Part shown: positions 7,726 through 14,778 of the stretch, one piece after another
Numbering within the stretch: position 1 is the first letter of the stretch
Layout of the letters: each line of letters begins with the position of its first letter
Translations under genes and position numbers: made by a program
Notes under the pieces: model-generated
Seen by the model: only the letters and a program-made list of their open reading frames with translations
The model's database searches: none
What the model was told of the DNA's origin: nothing
From: an uncultured Collinsella sp.
GTDB lineage: Bacteria > Actinomycetota > Coriobacteriia > Coriobacteriales > Coriobacteriaceae
NCBI GenBank assembly: GCA_902491895.1
Contig: CABUJH010000037.1
Coordinates: 1-19,577, forward strand
Direction: 5' to 3'
Length of the DNA: 19,577 nucleotides

Positions 7726-8263
7726 CGGAAACCTCCACGGTCTGGACGGTAGTCTTGGACGGCAAAAAACGAACGCGCGCAGTCGTGCCCGGCGTGCCAA
7801 GCATGGTGTCGCAGGCCTCCTCGATACGTTGCTGCATCGCGGCTGCAAGGGAGGCCACGTCCCGGTCGTCGAGCGCGATAGCATCGACCTTAAAACGGAC
7901 GCGCGATTCGTCGGAGCCCTGCACGCGCGCCTCGACATGCTCGACCATCACACGGTCGTCGCGCTCTGCCGCAGTTCGAGCGCACGAGGAGAGGGCCGCG
8001 AGCGTGACCTCGATATTACGCTCCCCCGCCGGATGCACGCAGGACGGCTCGCGACGAGCAAACATCAGGCGGAAGAAACCCACGAGCACGCCGAGTGCCA
8101 CGACACCGCCGCACGCCGTAACAACGATGCGCGGCAGCGGATCGCGCATCAGCAGCATAAAGCGATAGGTATATGGTCCCCAAAACTGGCAGACTAACGT
8201 GCCCAGCGCCACGACGGCGGCGGCAAGATACACGATCGCCAGGGCACGTTTGAGCACGCGCAT
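7718..8263 (-). CDS. amaP: Alkaline shock response membrane anchor protein AmaP
   Basis: A 181-residue protein of the AmaP type, which anchors Asp23 to the membrane in Gram-positive bacteria. Two N-terminal membrane helices (about 8-28 and 45-65) are followed by a soluble domain with the AmaP pattern: GERNIEVTLAAL, a long stretch on individual residues, and VRFKVDAIALDDRDVASLAAAMQQRIEEAC near the end. The start at 8263 has AAGGGAG 6 nt upstream. It is the first gene of the operon amaP - DUF2273 - asp23; its last 8 nt overlap the DUF2273 start. Sequence is less conserved than asp23, so the assignment leans partly on gene order. Confidence 0.82.
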   Translation of the reverse strand: MRVLKRALAIVYLAAAVVALGTLVCQFWGPYTYRFMLLMRDPLPRIVVTACGGVVALGVLVGFFRLMFARREPSCVHPAGERNIEVTLAALSSCARTAAERDDRVMVEHVEARVQGSDESRVRFKVDAIALDDRDVASLAAAMQQRIEEACDTMLGTPGTTARVRFLPSKTTVQTVEVSGE

Positions 8264-8313
8264 GCGGCGCTCCCTTCAAATCTTGATCCACAGAATGCAA
8301 AACGATTCGCATC

Positions 8314-8319
8314 ATTATA
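8314..8319 (-). promoter_or_regulatory. Candidate -10 box of the amaP operon
   Basis: TATAAT in perfect form on the minus strand, about 50 bp before the amaP start. It sits in the uridine tract directly after the yebC terminator hairpin. A matching -35 box is not obvious because that space is taken by the hairpin. Confidence 0.4.
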
Positions 8320-8322
8320 AAA

Positions 8323-8360
8323 GAGCCGGGTCCGGTGCCTCATGCACGCGGATCCGGCTC
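8323..8360 (-). terminator. Intrinsic terminator of yebC
   Basis: A 12-bp stem with one G-T wobble (8323-8334 with 8349-8360) is capped by a further GTGC/GCAC helix and a CTCAT loop. On the minus strand it exits into TTTTATAATG. It lies about 70 bp beyond the yebC stop. Confidence 0.85.
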
Positions 8361-8429
8361 ATCTATTCCACGAGGCTTGCATGCTCGCTTCATTATGCCC
8401 AGATATGCACGGCTCAATCCGTGCGGGCG

Positions 8430-9236
8430 CTACTCCTCCTCGAGGGCAGCGATGACCTCGTCGGTCATGTCCATGGTACTGTAGACGTCCTGGACGTCGT
8501 CGAGCTCCTCAAGACGGTCAATGAGGCGCTGAACCTTCTTGGCGTCGGTACCAGAAACCTCGGTCGGGGTGGTCGGGACCATGGTGGTCTCGGAGCCCTT
8601 GACCTGGATGCCCTGCTCCTCGAGTGCCTTGGAAACAGCCATGACGTCGTTGGCAGCGGTCCAGACGATCCACTCCTCACCGGCGTCCTCGTAGTCCTCG
8701 CCACCGGCCTCGGCGATCGCCATCATAAACTCATCCTCGTCACCGGCAGCACCGTTGGCGATCATGGTCTCCTTCTTGGCGTTCTCGTCCAGGACCTCCT
8801 TGGCAACGACGATCTGGCCCTTGCGCTCAAACTGGAAGGCGACGGAACCGGAGGTGCCCAGGTTGCCACCAGCGTGGGAGAAGGCGGAACGGACGTCGGC
8901 GGCGGTGCGGTTGCGGTTGTCGGTCAGACAGTCGACGTAGACGGCGACACCGGCGGGACCGTAGCCCTCGTACACGATGTTCTCGTAGACGGCGGCATCG
9001 GCACCCGAACCAAAGGCCTTATCGATAGCGGACTTGATCTTGTCCTTAGGCATGGACTGAGCCTTGGCCTTAGCGACGGCAGCGGCGAGGCTGGCGTTGT
9101 TCTCGGGCAGCGGGTCACCGCCGAGACGGGCAGCAACGGTGATGTTGCGGCTGAGCTTGGAGAAGAGGGCGGAACGCTTGGCGTCCTGCGCGCCCTTACG
9201 ATGCTTGGTTGTGGCCCACTTAGAGTGTCCGGACAT
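8430..9236 (-). CDS. yebC: YebC/PmpR family protein (TACO1-type)
   Basis: A 268-residue member of the YebC family. These proteins were first described as DNA-binding regulators (PmpR) and more recently as ribosome-associated factors that help translate proline-rich stretches; which role applies here is unknown. The N-terminus MSGHSKWATTKHRKGAQDAK is the family hallmark. Also typical are MPKDKIKSAIDKA, YEGYGPAGVAVYVDCLTDNRNRT, SGSVAFQFERKG, and the acidic end. It is about 20 residues longer than most, mainly from an insertion near residues 150-168. The start is fixed by TAGGAG upstream of ATG 9236. Codon choice is strongly biased, suggesting high expression. It appears to be a single-gene unit with its own terminator. 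Confidence 0.95.
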   Translation of the reverse strand: MSGHSKWATTKHRKGAQDAKRSALFSKLSRNITVAARLGGDPLPENNASLAAAVAKAKAQSMPKDKIKSAIDKAFGSGADAAVYENIVYEGYGPAGVAVYVDCLTDNRNRTAADVRSAFSHAGGNLGTSGSVAFQFERKGQIVVAKEVLDENAKKETMIANGAAGDEDEFMMAIAEAGGEDYEDAGEEWIVWTAANDVMAVSKALEEQGIQVKGSETTMVPTTPTEVSGTDAKKVQRLIDRLEELDDVQDVYSTMDMTDEVIAALEEE

Positions 9237-9407
9237 ACGTGTCTCCTATCGGTTTCGACCTAAAGCCCAGCGTGAATGCTCGGGCAATATAAACAAACGT
9301 CGTTATGATATACCTACCGGCCTGCAAGATAAACCCCAAAATGAAGGCGTCGTGATGATACAAGCCGTTGGGGCAAAGCAACCTGTCCCCGATATACCAA
9401 TCTTGGG

Positions 9408-11591
9408 CTAGGCCCAGAGGAGGTCGCTGCGGGTGATCGTGGCACCGATGGCAAAAGGCATGCAGGCGATGACCGGGTACAGGTAGCGCATGTAGGTCGA
9501 TCCGTTACATGGACCGATCAGGCACACGGCGAGCACGCCCAGCAGCGGTATCCAGATGGCCAGCGCGCGCCACGAATGGCGGCGCAACAGGTAAACCACC
9601 ACGACGATCATGATCCACACATAGGTGGCCGAGCTCATGGTGAGCGAGATAAACGGGATGCGCTGCACCGCCACGCGGTACAGGTTAATCAGGTGGTCGC
9701 ACCAGCGCACGACCTTGCTATCGACCGGATGGAAGTCAAAGTACTTGAGGTTATCGGGCTTCGCCATGATCTCGGCACTGCGCGCGGTGCTGTAGACCCA
9801 CGCATCGCGAGCGCTCGGGTAGAAGTACCCGTAGTAGTTATTGACGAGCGCCGAGATATAGCACTCGGGGTCCCTTTTGAACATCTGGGCCCACACCTCA
9901 AAATAGGCCTTGATGTCCTCCTGTGAGGCGTACTCATTGAAGCAGTTTTTGACGGCATCCGACTTGTCGGGGTTGTAGCGACGGCCCAGGTTCTCGTACT
10001 TAAGCACGCGATCGATCACAGCGCGCTCCTCATCGGTCACCAAGCCGTCGCAAGGAGCCTCCACGATGGTGCCGTCCTCCTTAACCGTGGGGTTGACACC
10101 CGAGTTGAGGCCGTCGTGCTTTTGGACGAAACGAGCTGTCTGCTGGAACGGAATCGAGAGGATTTCGCGCTTGGAACCGGGCGTGATGTCGTGCGCCGGC
10201 ATAAAGACCTTGGTGAAGTACATATTAGAGGCAAGGCAGAGTGCAAGCACCGCAAGAACTCCCACCCAGTGGAAACGCGGGATGGCGCCCGAAGGCACAG
10301 CACAAGCCTGCTTGGCTGCACGACGAGCCACATGCGCGTCCCATGCGCAAAACGCCGCCGCGATTACGCATGCCGCCAGGGGAAACACCAGGCCGCCGTT
10401 GCGCAGAAACGTGGAACCCATGGCGCCCAGAGCGAGCAGCAGCCAGTCGTGGCGCGCAAAGAGCACGGGCCTCTGTTCGCCCGCACGCTCGGCATTGGCA
10501 TCGCGACGGGGCAGGCCGCAGGCCACAAGCTTCACGGTCTGCACCAACAGCACCAAAAACGCGTCGGCAAACAGCACGTCTTTGGTAAGCAGGGCCGCGT
10601 AGTTGGAGAACATGGGCATAAACACAAAGAACAGCAAGATCACGCCGCGGACCGGCAGGCTCACGCCCAGCTTGCGCAGCGACGATATGGAATAGGCCAT
10701 ACAGGCGGCGGTGATGACGAATTGGGCACAAGTGTAGATGGCAAGACCTGCGTTGGCGCTGTTGAACAGTGAAAGCCCCAGCTGGACGCACGAACCGATG
10801 ATAGCCGTGTGCACCACGGGGTGATGTCCGTTGAGCAACACGTTGGGATTGAGCAGGCGCAGGTAGTCACTCGTACCGTTGGGGTAGTTGAACCACTGGC
10901 GAATCTGCGCACCCGTATCTCCCATAAAAAGGCCGGGCAGCGAAGCGATAAGCGTGGGCGCCCAGGCGATCATAAGCACCAGGAAGGGCCCGGCAAAGGG
11001 ATGGACCGAGAGCACGGCGTGAGCCACGCGCCATACGCGGCCAAAGTGCGCTTCGGAAAACGGAATGCGCCGAGAGCTCAGCCAATCTAGACACTCAAAA
11101 GCCAGATAGAAGGCCACAATCGCCAGAAGCATCCAGCCCGCGCCGCCAATCCAGGCGCAGATAACGCGTGCCTTGTCGCCCAGCACAATCTCGGCCGAAT
11201 CGGTAAGGTCGTAGCTACGGCCGAACACCATGCAGACGGCAAAGAACAGCGATGGCAGCACGACCGACGGGCGCCAAGCGTCACCGCGGCCAAAGAACAC
11301 ATAGCGAAACGGCAACGTGAGCAAGCAGGCAAGCGCGAGCAGCATCACTGCGTCGGTATGGCCGGCAAACGAGAGAAGCACCTCGTAGCACACATAGAGC
11401 GCGCCAGTCGCCTTGGGATCAATCGCCAGGACTGCGTTGCTCGACACCGGAGCGGGATCGATGGAAAACGCCGTGGTCGCCAGCAGGGCGAGCAAAAATG
11501 CGATGAGCGTCTGCTTAGCGGGATAGCGCTTAAACCAAACGATGCGGGCAGCGTCGCGCGCAGCCGTTGCGGAGAGGTCGGGATCCTTCAC
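9408..11591 (-). CDS. Large GT-C-like membrane protein (DUF6020-type)
   Basis: A 727-residue protein with about twelve hydrophobic segments. It resembles DUF6020-type proteins, which look like GT-C glycosyltransferases that use lipid-linked sugars on the outer face of the membrane. Supporting motifs are FMGDTGAQIRQW (Asp 225) and LLNGHHPVVHT (about 253-262) in the loop after a membrane segment, as often seen in this group, and a large outward loop near residues 475-640 rich in Tyr, Asp and Asn. The acceptor is unknown; teichoic acid, wall polysaccharide or protein glycosylation are all possible. The start is GTG 11591; the nearest ribosome-binding-site-like AAAGG is 12-13 nt away, so initiation may be weak. 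REP-like element B lies just upstream. Confidence 0.78.
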   Translation of the reverse strand: MKDPDLSATAARDAARIVWFKRYPAKQTLIAFLLALLATTAFSIDPAPVSSNAVLAIDPKATGALYVCYEVLLSFAGHTDAVMLLALACLLTLPFRYVFFGRGDAWRPSVVLPSLFFAVCMVFGRSYDLTDSAEIVLGDKARVICAWIGGAGWMLLAIVAFYLAFECLDWLSSRRIPFSEAHFGRVWRVAHAVLSVHPFAGPFLVLMIAWAPTLIASLPGLFMGDTGAQIRQWFNYPNGTSDYLRLLNPNVLLNGHHPVVHTAIIGSCVQLGLSLFNSANAGLAIYTCAQFVITAACMAYSISSLRKLGVSLPVRGVILLFFVFMPMFSNYAALLTKDVLFADAFLVLLVQTVKLVACGLPRRDANAERAGEQRPVLFARHDWLLLALGAMGSTFLRNGGLVFPLAACVIAAAFCAWDAHVARRAAKQACAVPSGAIPRFHWVGVLAVLALCLASNMYFTKVFMPAHDITPGSKREILSIPFQQTARFVQKHDGLNSGVNPTVKEDGTIVEAPCDGLVTDEERAVIDRVLKYENLGRRYNPDKSDAVKNCFNEYASQEDIKAYFEVWAQMFKRDPECYISALVNNYYGYFYPSARDAWVYSTARSAEIMAKPDNLKYFDFHPVDSKVVRWCDHLINLYRVAVQRIPFISLTMSSATYVWIMIVVVVYLLRRHSWRALAIWIPLLGVLAVCLIGPCNGSTYMRYLYPVIACMPFAIGATITRSDLLWA

Positions 11592-11612
11592 AGTCCGAAT
11601 AGCCTTTCTAGA

Positions 11613-11665
11613 AACCTGCCAAAAAGGGACAGGTTTATTTTGGCAGGTTTTATCTGGGGAAACGT
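11613..11665 (+). repeat. REP-like palindromic element B
   Basis: A 53-bp element whose first part is a perfect inverted repeat: AACCTGCCAAAA (11613-11624) pairs with TTTTGGCAGGTT (11638-11649) around a loop containing GGGACAGGTTTA. It matches element A at 49 of 53 positions. It lies between lgt and the GT-C-like gene, 22 bp ahead of the latter's start. Confidence 0.8.
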
Positions 11666-11694
11666 TACGGTTCTGTCGTCGTTGCCCGGCAAAA

Positions 11695-11727
11695 CCACCA
11701 CCAAGGTGCCTGCCCCCTTTGTGGTGG
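11695..11727 (-). terminator. Hairpin after lgt, REP-like terminator
   Basis: CCACCACCAAGG (11695-11706) pairs with CCTTTGTGGTGG (11716-11727) with one mismatch. It lies 10 bp beyond the lgt stop and exits on the minus strand into TTTT. Its loop (minus strand GGGCAGGCA) resembles the GGGACAGGTTT loop of elements A and B, so it may be a diverged member of the same repeat group serving as a terminator. Confidence 0.65.
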
Positions 11728-11737
11728 AATATGGCGG

Positions 11738-12559
11738 CTAGGCGTCGAGGTAGATGCGCTGGGGACGGTTGCGGCGGAGGGCAAAGACGACGAGCGCCAG
11801 GCCCGCAATCACGAGTGGCAGACTCAACAGCTGACCCATGGTGATGACGCCGCCCAGCAGATAGCCCAGCTGGGCATCGGGCACGCGCACAAACTCAACG
11901 AGGAAGCGGACAATGCCGTAACCCATCACAAACACACCCATAAACGTGCCCTGGGGCAGCAGCGGTTTTTTGCGGCTGAGCACCTGCAGAATGCAGAAGA
12001 GCACAATGCCCTCGAGAAATGCCTCGTAGAGCTGGGAGGGATGGCGCGGCATATCGCCCGCGGTGCCGCCAAAGATCACGCCCCAAGGCAAATCGGTCGG
12101 CTTGCCCCACAGCTCGCCGTTGACAAAGTTGGCGCAGCGCCCCAGGCACAGGGCCAGCGGAGCACCGATAACCGCGAGGTCTGCCAAAGTCCACGCATCG
12201 AGCTTGTACATGCGGCACACGAGCACGCCGCCGATGATGCCGCCCACCAGGCCGCCATGGAAACTCATGCCGCCCTCGTTGGTGGCAAAGATCTCGAGCG
12301 GATGCGCCCAGTAGTAGCCGTTACCGTAAAAGATGACGTAGAACAGGCGGGCGCCAATGATAAGGCCAAAGACCACACCGACCACGACACTCGTCAGGTC
12401 GTCGACCGTAATGTCGAAACCCCAGCGACGCTGCGTGCGATACATGACGACCGCCGTGAGCAGGGCGCCGACCACATAAGCCAGACCATACCAGTAAATC
12501 GTGATGGGCCCCGCCGAAATCGCGACGGGATCAAGCATATGGTAGAAGTCGTTGAGCAT
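11738..12559 (-). CDS. lgt: Prolipoprotein diacylglyceryl transferase
   Basis: A 273-residue integral membrane enzyme that moves the diacylglyceryl group from phosphatidylglycerol to the lipobox cysteine of prolipoproteins, the first step of lipoprotein maturation. The Lgt signature GRCANFVNGELWG (140-152, with R141) is intact. H101 in SFHGGLVGG matches the important His of the family, and HPSQLYEAFLEG (173-184) is the usual third motif. About seven membrane segments are visible and the length is normal. The start ATG 12559 has AGGGGG 5 nt upstream; an open frame extends upstream to 12619 but crosses a terminator hairpin and is unlikely. It is followed by a hairpin and then by the GT-C-like gene. 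Confidence 0.95.
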   Translation of the reverse strand: MLNDFYHMLDPVAISAGPITIYWYGLAYVVGALLTAVVMYRTQRRWGFDITVDDLTSVVVGVVFGLIIGARLFYVIFYGNGYYWAHPLEIFATNEGGMSFHGGLVGGIIGGVLVCRMYKLDAWTLADLAVIGAPLALCLGRCANFVNGELWGKPTDLPWGVIFGGTAGDMPRHPSQLYEAFLEGIVLFCILQVLSRKKPLLPQGTFMGVFVMGYGIVRFLVEFVRVPDAQLGYLLGGVITMGQLLSLPLVIAGLALVVFALRRNRPQRIYLDA

Positions 12560-12586
12560 ATCGGTCCCCCTGTTCCCTACATACAA

Positions 12587-12619
12587 ATGCGGCCGCGGGC
12601 CTTTCGCTCGCAGCCGCAT
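12587..12619 (-). terminator. Terminator between nifU-like gene and lgt
   Basis: ATGCGGC (12587-12593) pairs with GCCGCAT (12613-12619), with further pairing of CGC/GCG inside. On the minus strand it runs into TTTGTATG. A second, smaller hairpin (TGCGGA 12638-12643 with TCCGCA 12652-12657) lies just before it after the NifU stop. The uridine tract is modest. Confidence 0.55.
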
Positions 12620-12668
12620 ATTTGGACGTAACGTCTATGCGGAGCGCACCGTCCGCAGCTTTCGCATC

Positions 12669-12947
12669 TTAAAACGGCGCGTACTCGTCGTACAGGTCCT
12701 CGGCCTCGCCGGAAGCATTGACCTGCTCAACGCGGGTAACGCCGGGTACATGCTCCTTCAGGATACGCTCGATACCCATGGACAGGGTTAGCGAGCTCAT
12801 GGGGCAGCCGGCGCAGGCGCCCTGCAGCTCCAGCTTGACGACACCCTCGTCGTCGACGCCCACATACTCCATATCGCCGCCGTCGGCCTGCAGGTTGGGG
12901 CGGATCTCTTCAAGAACCTTCTTAAGCAGCTCTTCGTTAACAGCCAC
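12669..12947 (-). CDS. NifU-like C-terminal domain Fe-S protein
   Basis: A 92-residue protein consisting only of the NifU C-terminal (NFU) domain, which binds or carries Fe-S clusters for delivery to target proteins. The cluster-binding CxxC is present (C45, C48 in GACAGCPMS), and the opening IRPNLQADGGDMEYVGV is typical. The start is GTG 12947, fixed by AAAGGAG 5 nt upstream. No iscS or sufB-type gene is next to it, so it appears to be a free-standing carrier. A 7-bp GC palindrome (12970-12985) lies just ahead of the ribosome-binding site. Confidence 0.93.
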   Translation of the reverse strand: MAVNEELLKKVLEEIRPNLQADGGDMEYVGVDDEGVVKLELQGACAGCPMSSLTLSMGIERILKEHVPGVTRVEQVNASGEAEDLYDEYAPF

Positions 12948-12969
12948 AGGGGCTCCTTTCTCACAATAA

Positions 12970-12985
12970 CGCGGGCACGCCCGCG
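12970..12985. promoter_or_regulatory. GC palindrome ahead of nifU-like gene
   Basis: CGCGGGC-AC-GCCCGCG is a perfect inverted repeat 11 bp before the AAAGGAG of the NifU-like gene. It could be an operator or simply leader structure. Confidence 0.3.
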
Positions 12986-13055
12986 GACAGAGCTATGTTA
13001 CTACAGCCGTGTACCCGCTCACGAGCCGTCCATGCGCGCGGACACGACTTTCACG

Positions 13056-13090
13056 AGCAGTCAATTTGGGACGGGGCTTTTTTAACTGCT
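13056..13090. repeat. Palindromic element with GGGACGGGG core
   Basis: AGCAGT (13056-13061) pairs with ACTGCT (13085-13090) around a centre containing ATTTGGGACGGGG and a run of T. The 13-base core also occurs, in reverse, at 4075-4087. On the plus strand the T-run follows a G-rich segment without a clear stem; on the minus strand it lies between the comEB stop and the nifU-like gene. It may be a repeat element rather than a terminator. Confidence 0.45.
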
Positions 13091-13123
13091 TTTGCCGACA
13101 CCCAGCGCTAGCACACGCTGCCG

Positions 13124-13648
13124 CTACTGCTGAGTTTGTCCCCCGGTACCAATCTGGACATCGACGATGACCTGGCGGTAGCTGATGCCGCAGGAGTCGA
13201 GAATGCGACGGCTGATGCGGCCGTCGTCGGTGTCGGCGTACTTATTGTCCAGGTAGACAACCTCGCCCACACCTACCTGCGCCAGGATTTTGGCGCAGTC
13301 ATGACACGGGAACAGCGTGACGTAGACCGTGGAACCCTCAAGGTCTTTGAGCGAGCCGCGGTAGTTGAGCACGGCGTTGGCTTCGGCATGGACTACGTAG
13401 TTATGCTTGTCCTGCAGCGGGTCATCGCTCGTGCCCCACGGGAAAAAGTCGTCGTTGAGCGCCGAGGGCGTACCGTTGTAGCCCACCGAAAGGATGCGGT
13501 GGTTGGTGCTGGCGATGCACGCGCCCACCTGCGTGTTGGGATCCTTGCTGCGGCGTTGCGCGGCGATGGCCACGCTCATAAAGAACTCGTCCCAGCTAAT
13601 AACGTCGCGGCGCTTGCCCGACGCAGTTTGATGAAGATCGTCCGACAT
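13124..13648 (-). CDS. dCMP deaminase family protein (ComEB type)
   Basis: A 174-residue zinc-dependent cytidine/deoxycytidylate deaminase. Deoxycytidylate deaminase converts dCMP to dUMP for thymidylate synthesis; the same family includes ComEB of competence operons. The zinc motifs are complete: H88-A-E90 in VHAEANAVLNY and C115/C118 in PCHDCAK. The early segment SWDEFFMSVAIAAQRRSKDPNTQVGA and VGYNGTPS are typical. The start at 13648 is fixed by GGAGGTG 6 nt upstream; an ATG 36 nt earlier lacks a ribosome-binding site and would begin in the candidate -10 region. Neighbouring genes do not suggest competence, so dCMP deaminase is preferred. Confidence 0.92.
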   Translation of the reverse strand: MSDDLHQTASGKRRDVISWDEFFMSVAIAAQRRSKDPNTQVGACIASTNHRILSVGYNGTPSALNDDFFPWGTSDDPLQDKHNYVVHAEANAVLNYRGSLKDLEGSTVYVTLFPCHDCAKILAQVGVGEVVYLDNKYADTDDGRISRRILDSCGISYRQVIVDVQIGTGGQTQQ

Positions 13649-13682
13649 GGCAGACACCTCCGAAATCGCAATAGTTTGACCC

Positions 13683-13688
13683 ATTGTA
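13683..13688 (-). promoter_or_regulatory. Candidate -10 box of the dCMP deaminase gene
   Basis: TACAAT on the minus strand, 34 bp before the start codon, giving a short leader with the GGAGG site. No convincing -35 box is found at 16-18 bp. Confidence 0.35.
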
Positions 13689-13734
13689 GCAGGTGAAAGG
13701 TGGGACTGTTTCCTCTCCCCCGACGTCCTCGGCT

Positions 13735-14586
13735 TTATGCGCGACGAGGCTTTTGGTTGATGCGGTACAGCTCGGCGAGACCCCGTAGCGTCAGCGCGTC
13801 GTCTACCGTCAGGCTGTGGCCGACCAACGCCGCGAGCGCCTCGGCATCGTCGCCGGTGATGACGATGGGCACGCTGCCCTCCCCCGCCGCCTTGGTCGCA
13901 CGCATCTCGGCAAGCACCATGTCGAGCATGCCGTCGATGCGCGCCACCTCGCCCAAAACCATACCCGAGCGCATGGCCTCGCGCGTGTTGCGGCCGATGA
14001 CGTGTGTCGGCGCCGAGGGCTCAACCTGGGGTAGGCGCGCTGCTGCCGCCGAAAGCGAGCGGGCGCCGAGGGCCAGGCCTGGCGCGATAACGCCGCCGAC
14101 AAAGGTGCCGCGCGCGTCGATGACCTCGATATTGGTCGTCGTGCCCAGGTCAATCACAATGCACGGCGAGCCGTAGACGGCGCGGGCCGCCACGGCATCG
14201 GCGATGCGGTCGGGACCGATCTCGGCCGGGTCATCGTAGTGCACGGGCATGCCGGTCTTGAGGCCCGGCCCCACGGTGAGCACGCGCCCCGTGCAGGTGC
14301 GGGAAAGCGCCGCCTTCCACGGGCGCTCGAGCGCCGGTACCACGCAGCTCAGCACTGCGGCTGCGGGAACGAGCGCACCCGGCATGGCCGCATCGGCTGA
14401 CAGCGCGCCAATGACTTGCGCGAGCCTCATGCGCGCCTCGTCGGCCGTGATGCTCGACGGCGTCGTGATCTCGCACGTCGCAAGCGGGCATTCCTGTGCC
14501 GAGGCCGAATCCTCGGCAAACAGGCCAAAGCGAATGAACGTGTTGCCCACGTCGACCGTCAATATGTATGCGCAGCCATTAAGCAT
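13735..14586 (-). CDS. coaX: Type III pantothenate kinase
   Basis: A 283-residue enzyme that phosphorylates pantothenate in the first step of coenzyme A synthesis. It belongs to the acetate/sugar kinase-Hsc70-actin fold. Visible motifs are the phosphate loop DVGNT (D12-T16), the pantothenate-site GPDRIADAVAA (124-134) and the metal-binding DLGTTT (from D146). Family members are around 255 residues; the extra length is spread in loops. The start ATG 14586 has AAAGGAG 8 nt upstream. It is 86 bp upstream of the dCMP deaminase start and divergent from the OPT transporter gene. No biotin repressor-like gene is next to it, as is often the case elsewhere. Confidence 0.93.
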   Translation of the reverse strand: MLNGCAYILTVDVGNTFIRFGLFAEDSASAQECPLATCEITTPSSITADEARMRLAQVIGALSADAAMPGALVPAAAVLSCVVPALERPWKAALSRTCTGRVLTVGPGLKTGMPVHYDDPAEIGPDRIADAVAARAVYGSPCIVIDLGTTTNIEVIDARGTFVGGVIAPGLALGARSLSAAAARLPQVEPSAPTHVIGRNTREAMRSGMVLGEVARIDGMLDMVLAEMRATKAAGEGSVPIVITGDDAEALAALVGHSLTVDDALTLRGLAELYRINQKPRRA

Positions 14587-14613
14587 CGTCGGCGCTCCTT
14601 TCGTCTGTCCAGC

Positions 14614-14619
14614 AGTATA
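14614..14619 (-). promoter_or_regulatory. Candidate -10 box of coaX
   Basis: TATACT on the minus strand 28 bp before the coaX start. The -35 region is weak. Confidence 0.35.
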
Positions 14620-14662
14620 TCGCCTACCTAAACCAGTTATCCCAAAATGACTAGCTTGCGGC

Positions 14663-14668
14663 TATACT
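14663..14668 (+). promoter_or_regulatory. Candidate -10 box of the OPT transporter gene
   Basis: TATACT on the plus strand, 110 bp before the start codon. This predicts a leader of about 105 nt containing a strong hairpin. No clear -35 box at standard spacing. Confidence 0.35.
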
Positions 14669-14715
14669 GGTGCGCGGTCGTGCGCGAGCTCACGCGGCGG
14701 CCCTTGGTAACCCGA

Positions 14716-14754
14716 CTTCCCGCGCCGTATCCGTAGCGGCGCTTGCGGGGGAAG
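14716..14754 (+). other. Structured leader hairpin of the OPT transporter gene
   Basis: CTTCCC (14716-14721) pairs with GGGAAG (14749-14754), and GCGCCG (14722-14727) stacks on it pairing with CGGCGC (14737-14742), leaving a one-sided bulge TTGCGG. It ends 11 bp before the AAAGGAG site. It fits no riboswitch class I recognise and could influence translation. Confidence 0.5.
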
Positions 14755-14778
14755 CGGATATACGCAAAGGAGTTCTAT

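Noticed and set aside
8199..9263. 354-codon plus-strand frame opposite yebC
   Set aside because: Antisense shadow rich in Gly/Val/Leu; yebC on the other strand is unmistakable.
13649..13684. Upstream ATG for the dCMP deaminase at 13684
   Set aside because: No ribosome-binding site and it sits at the candidate -10 box; the ATG at 13648 has a strong GGAGG at good spacing.
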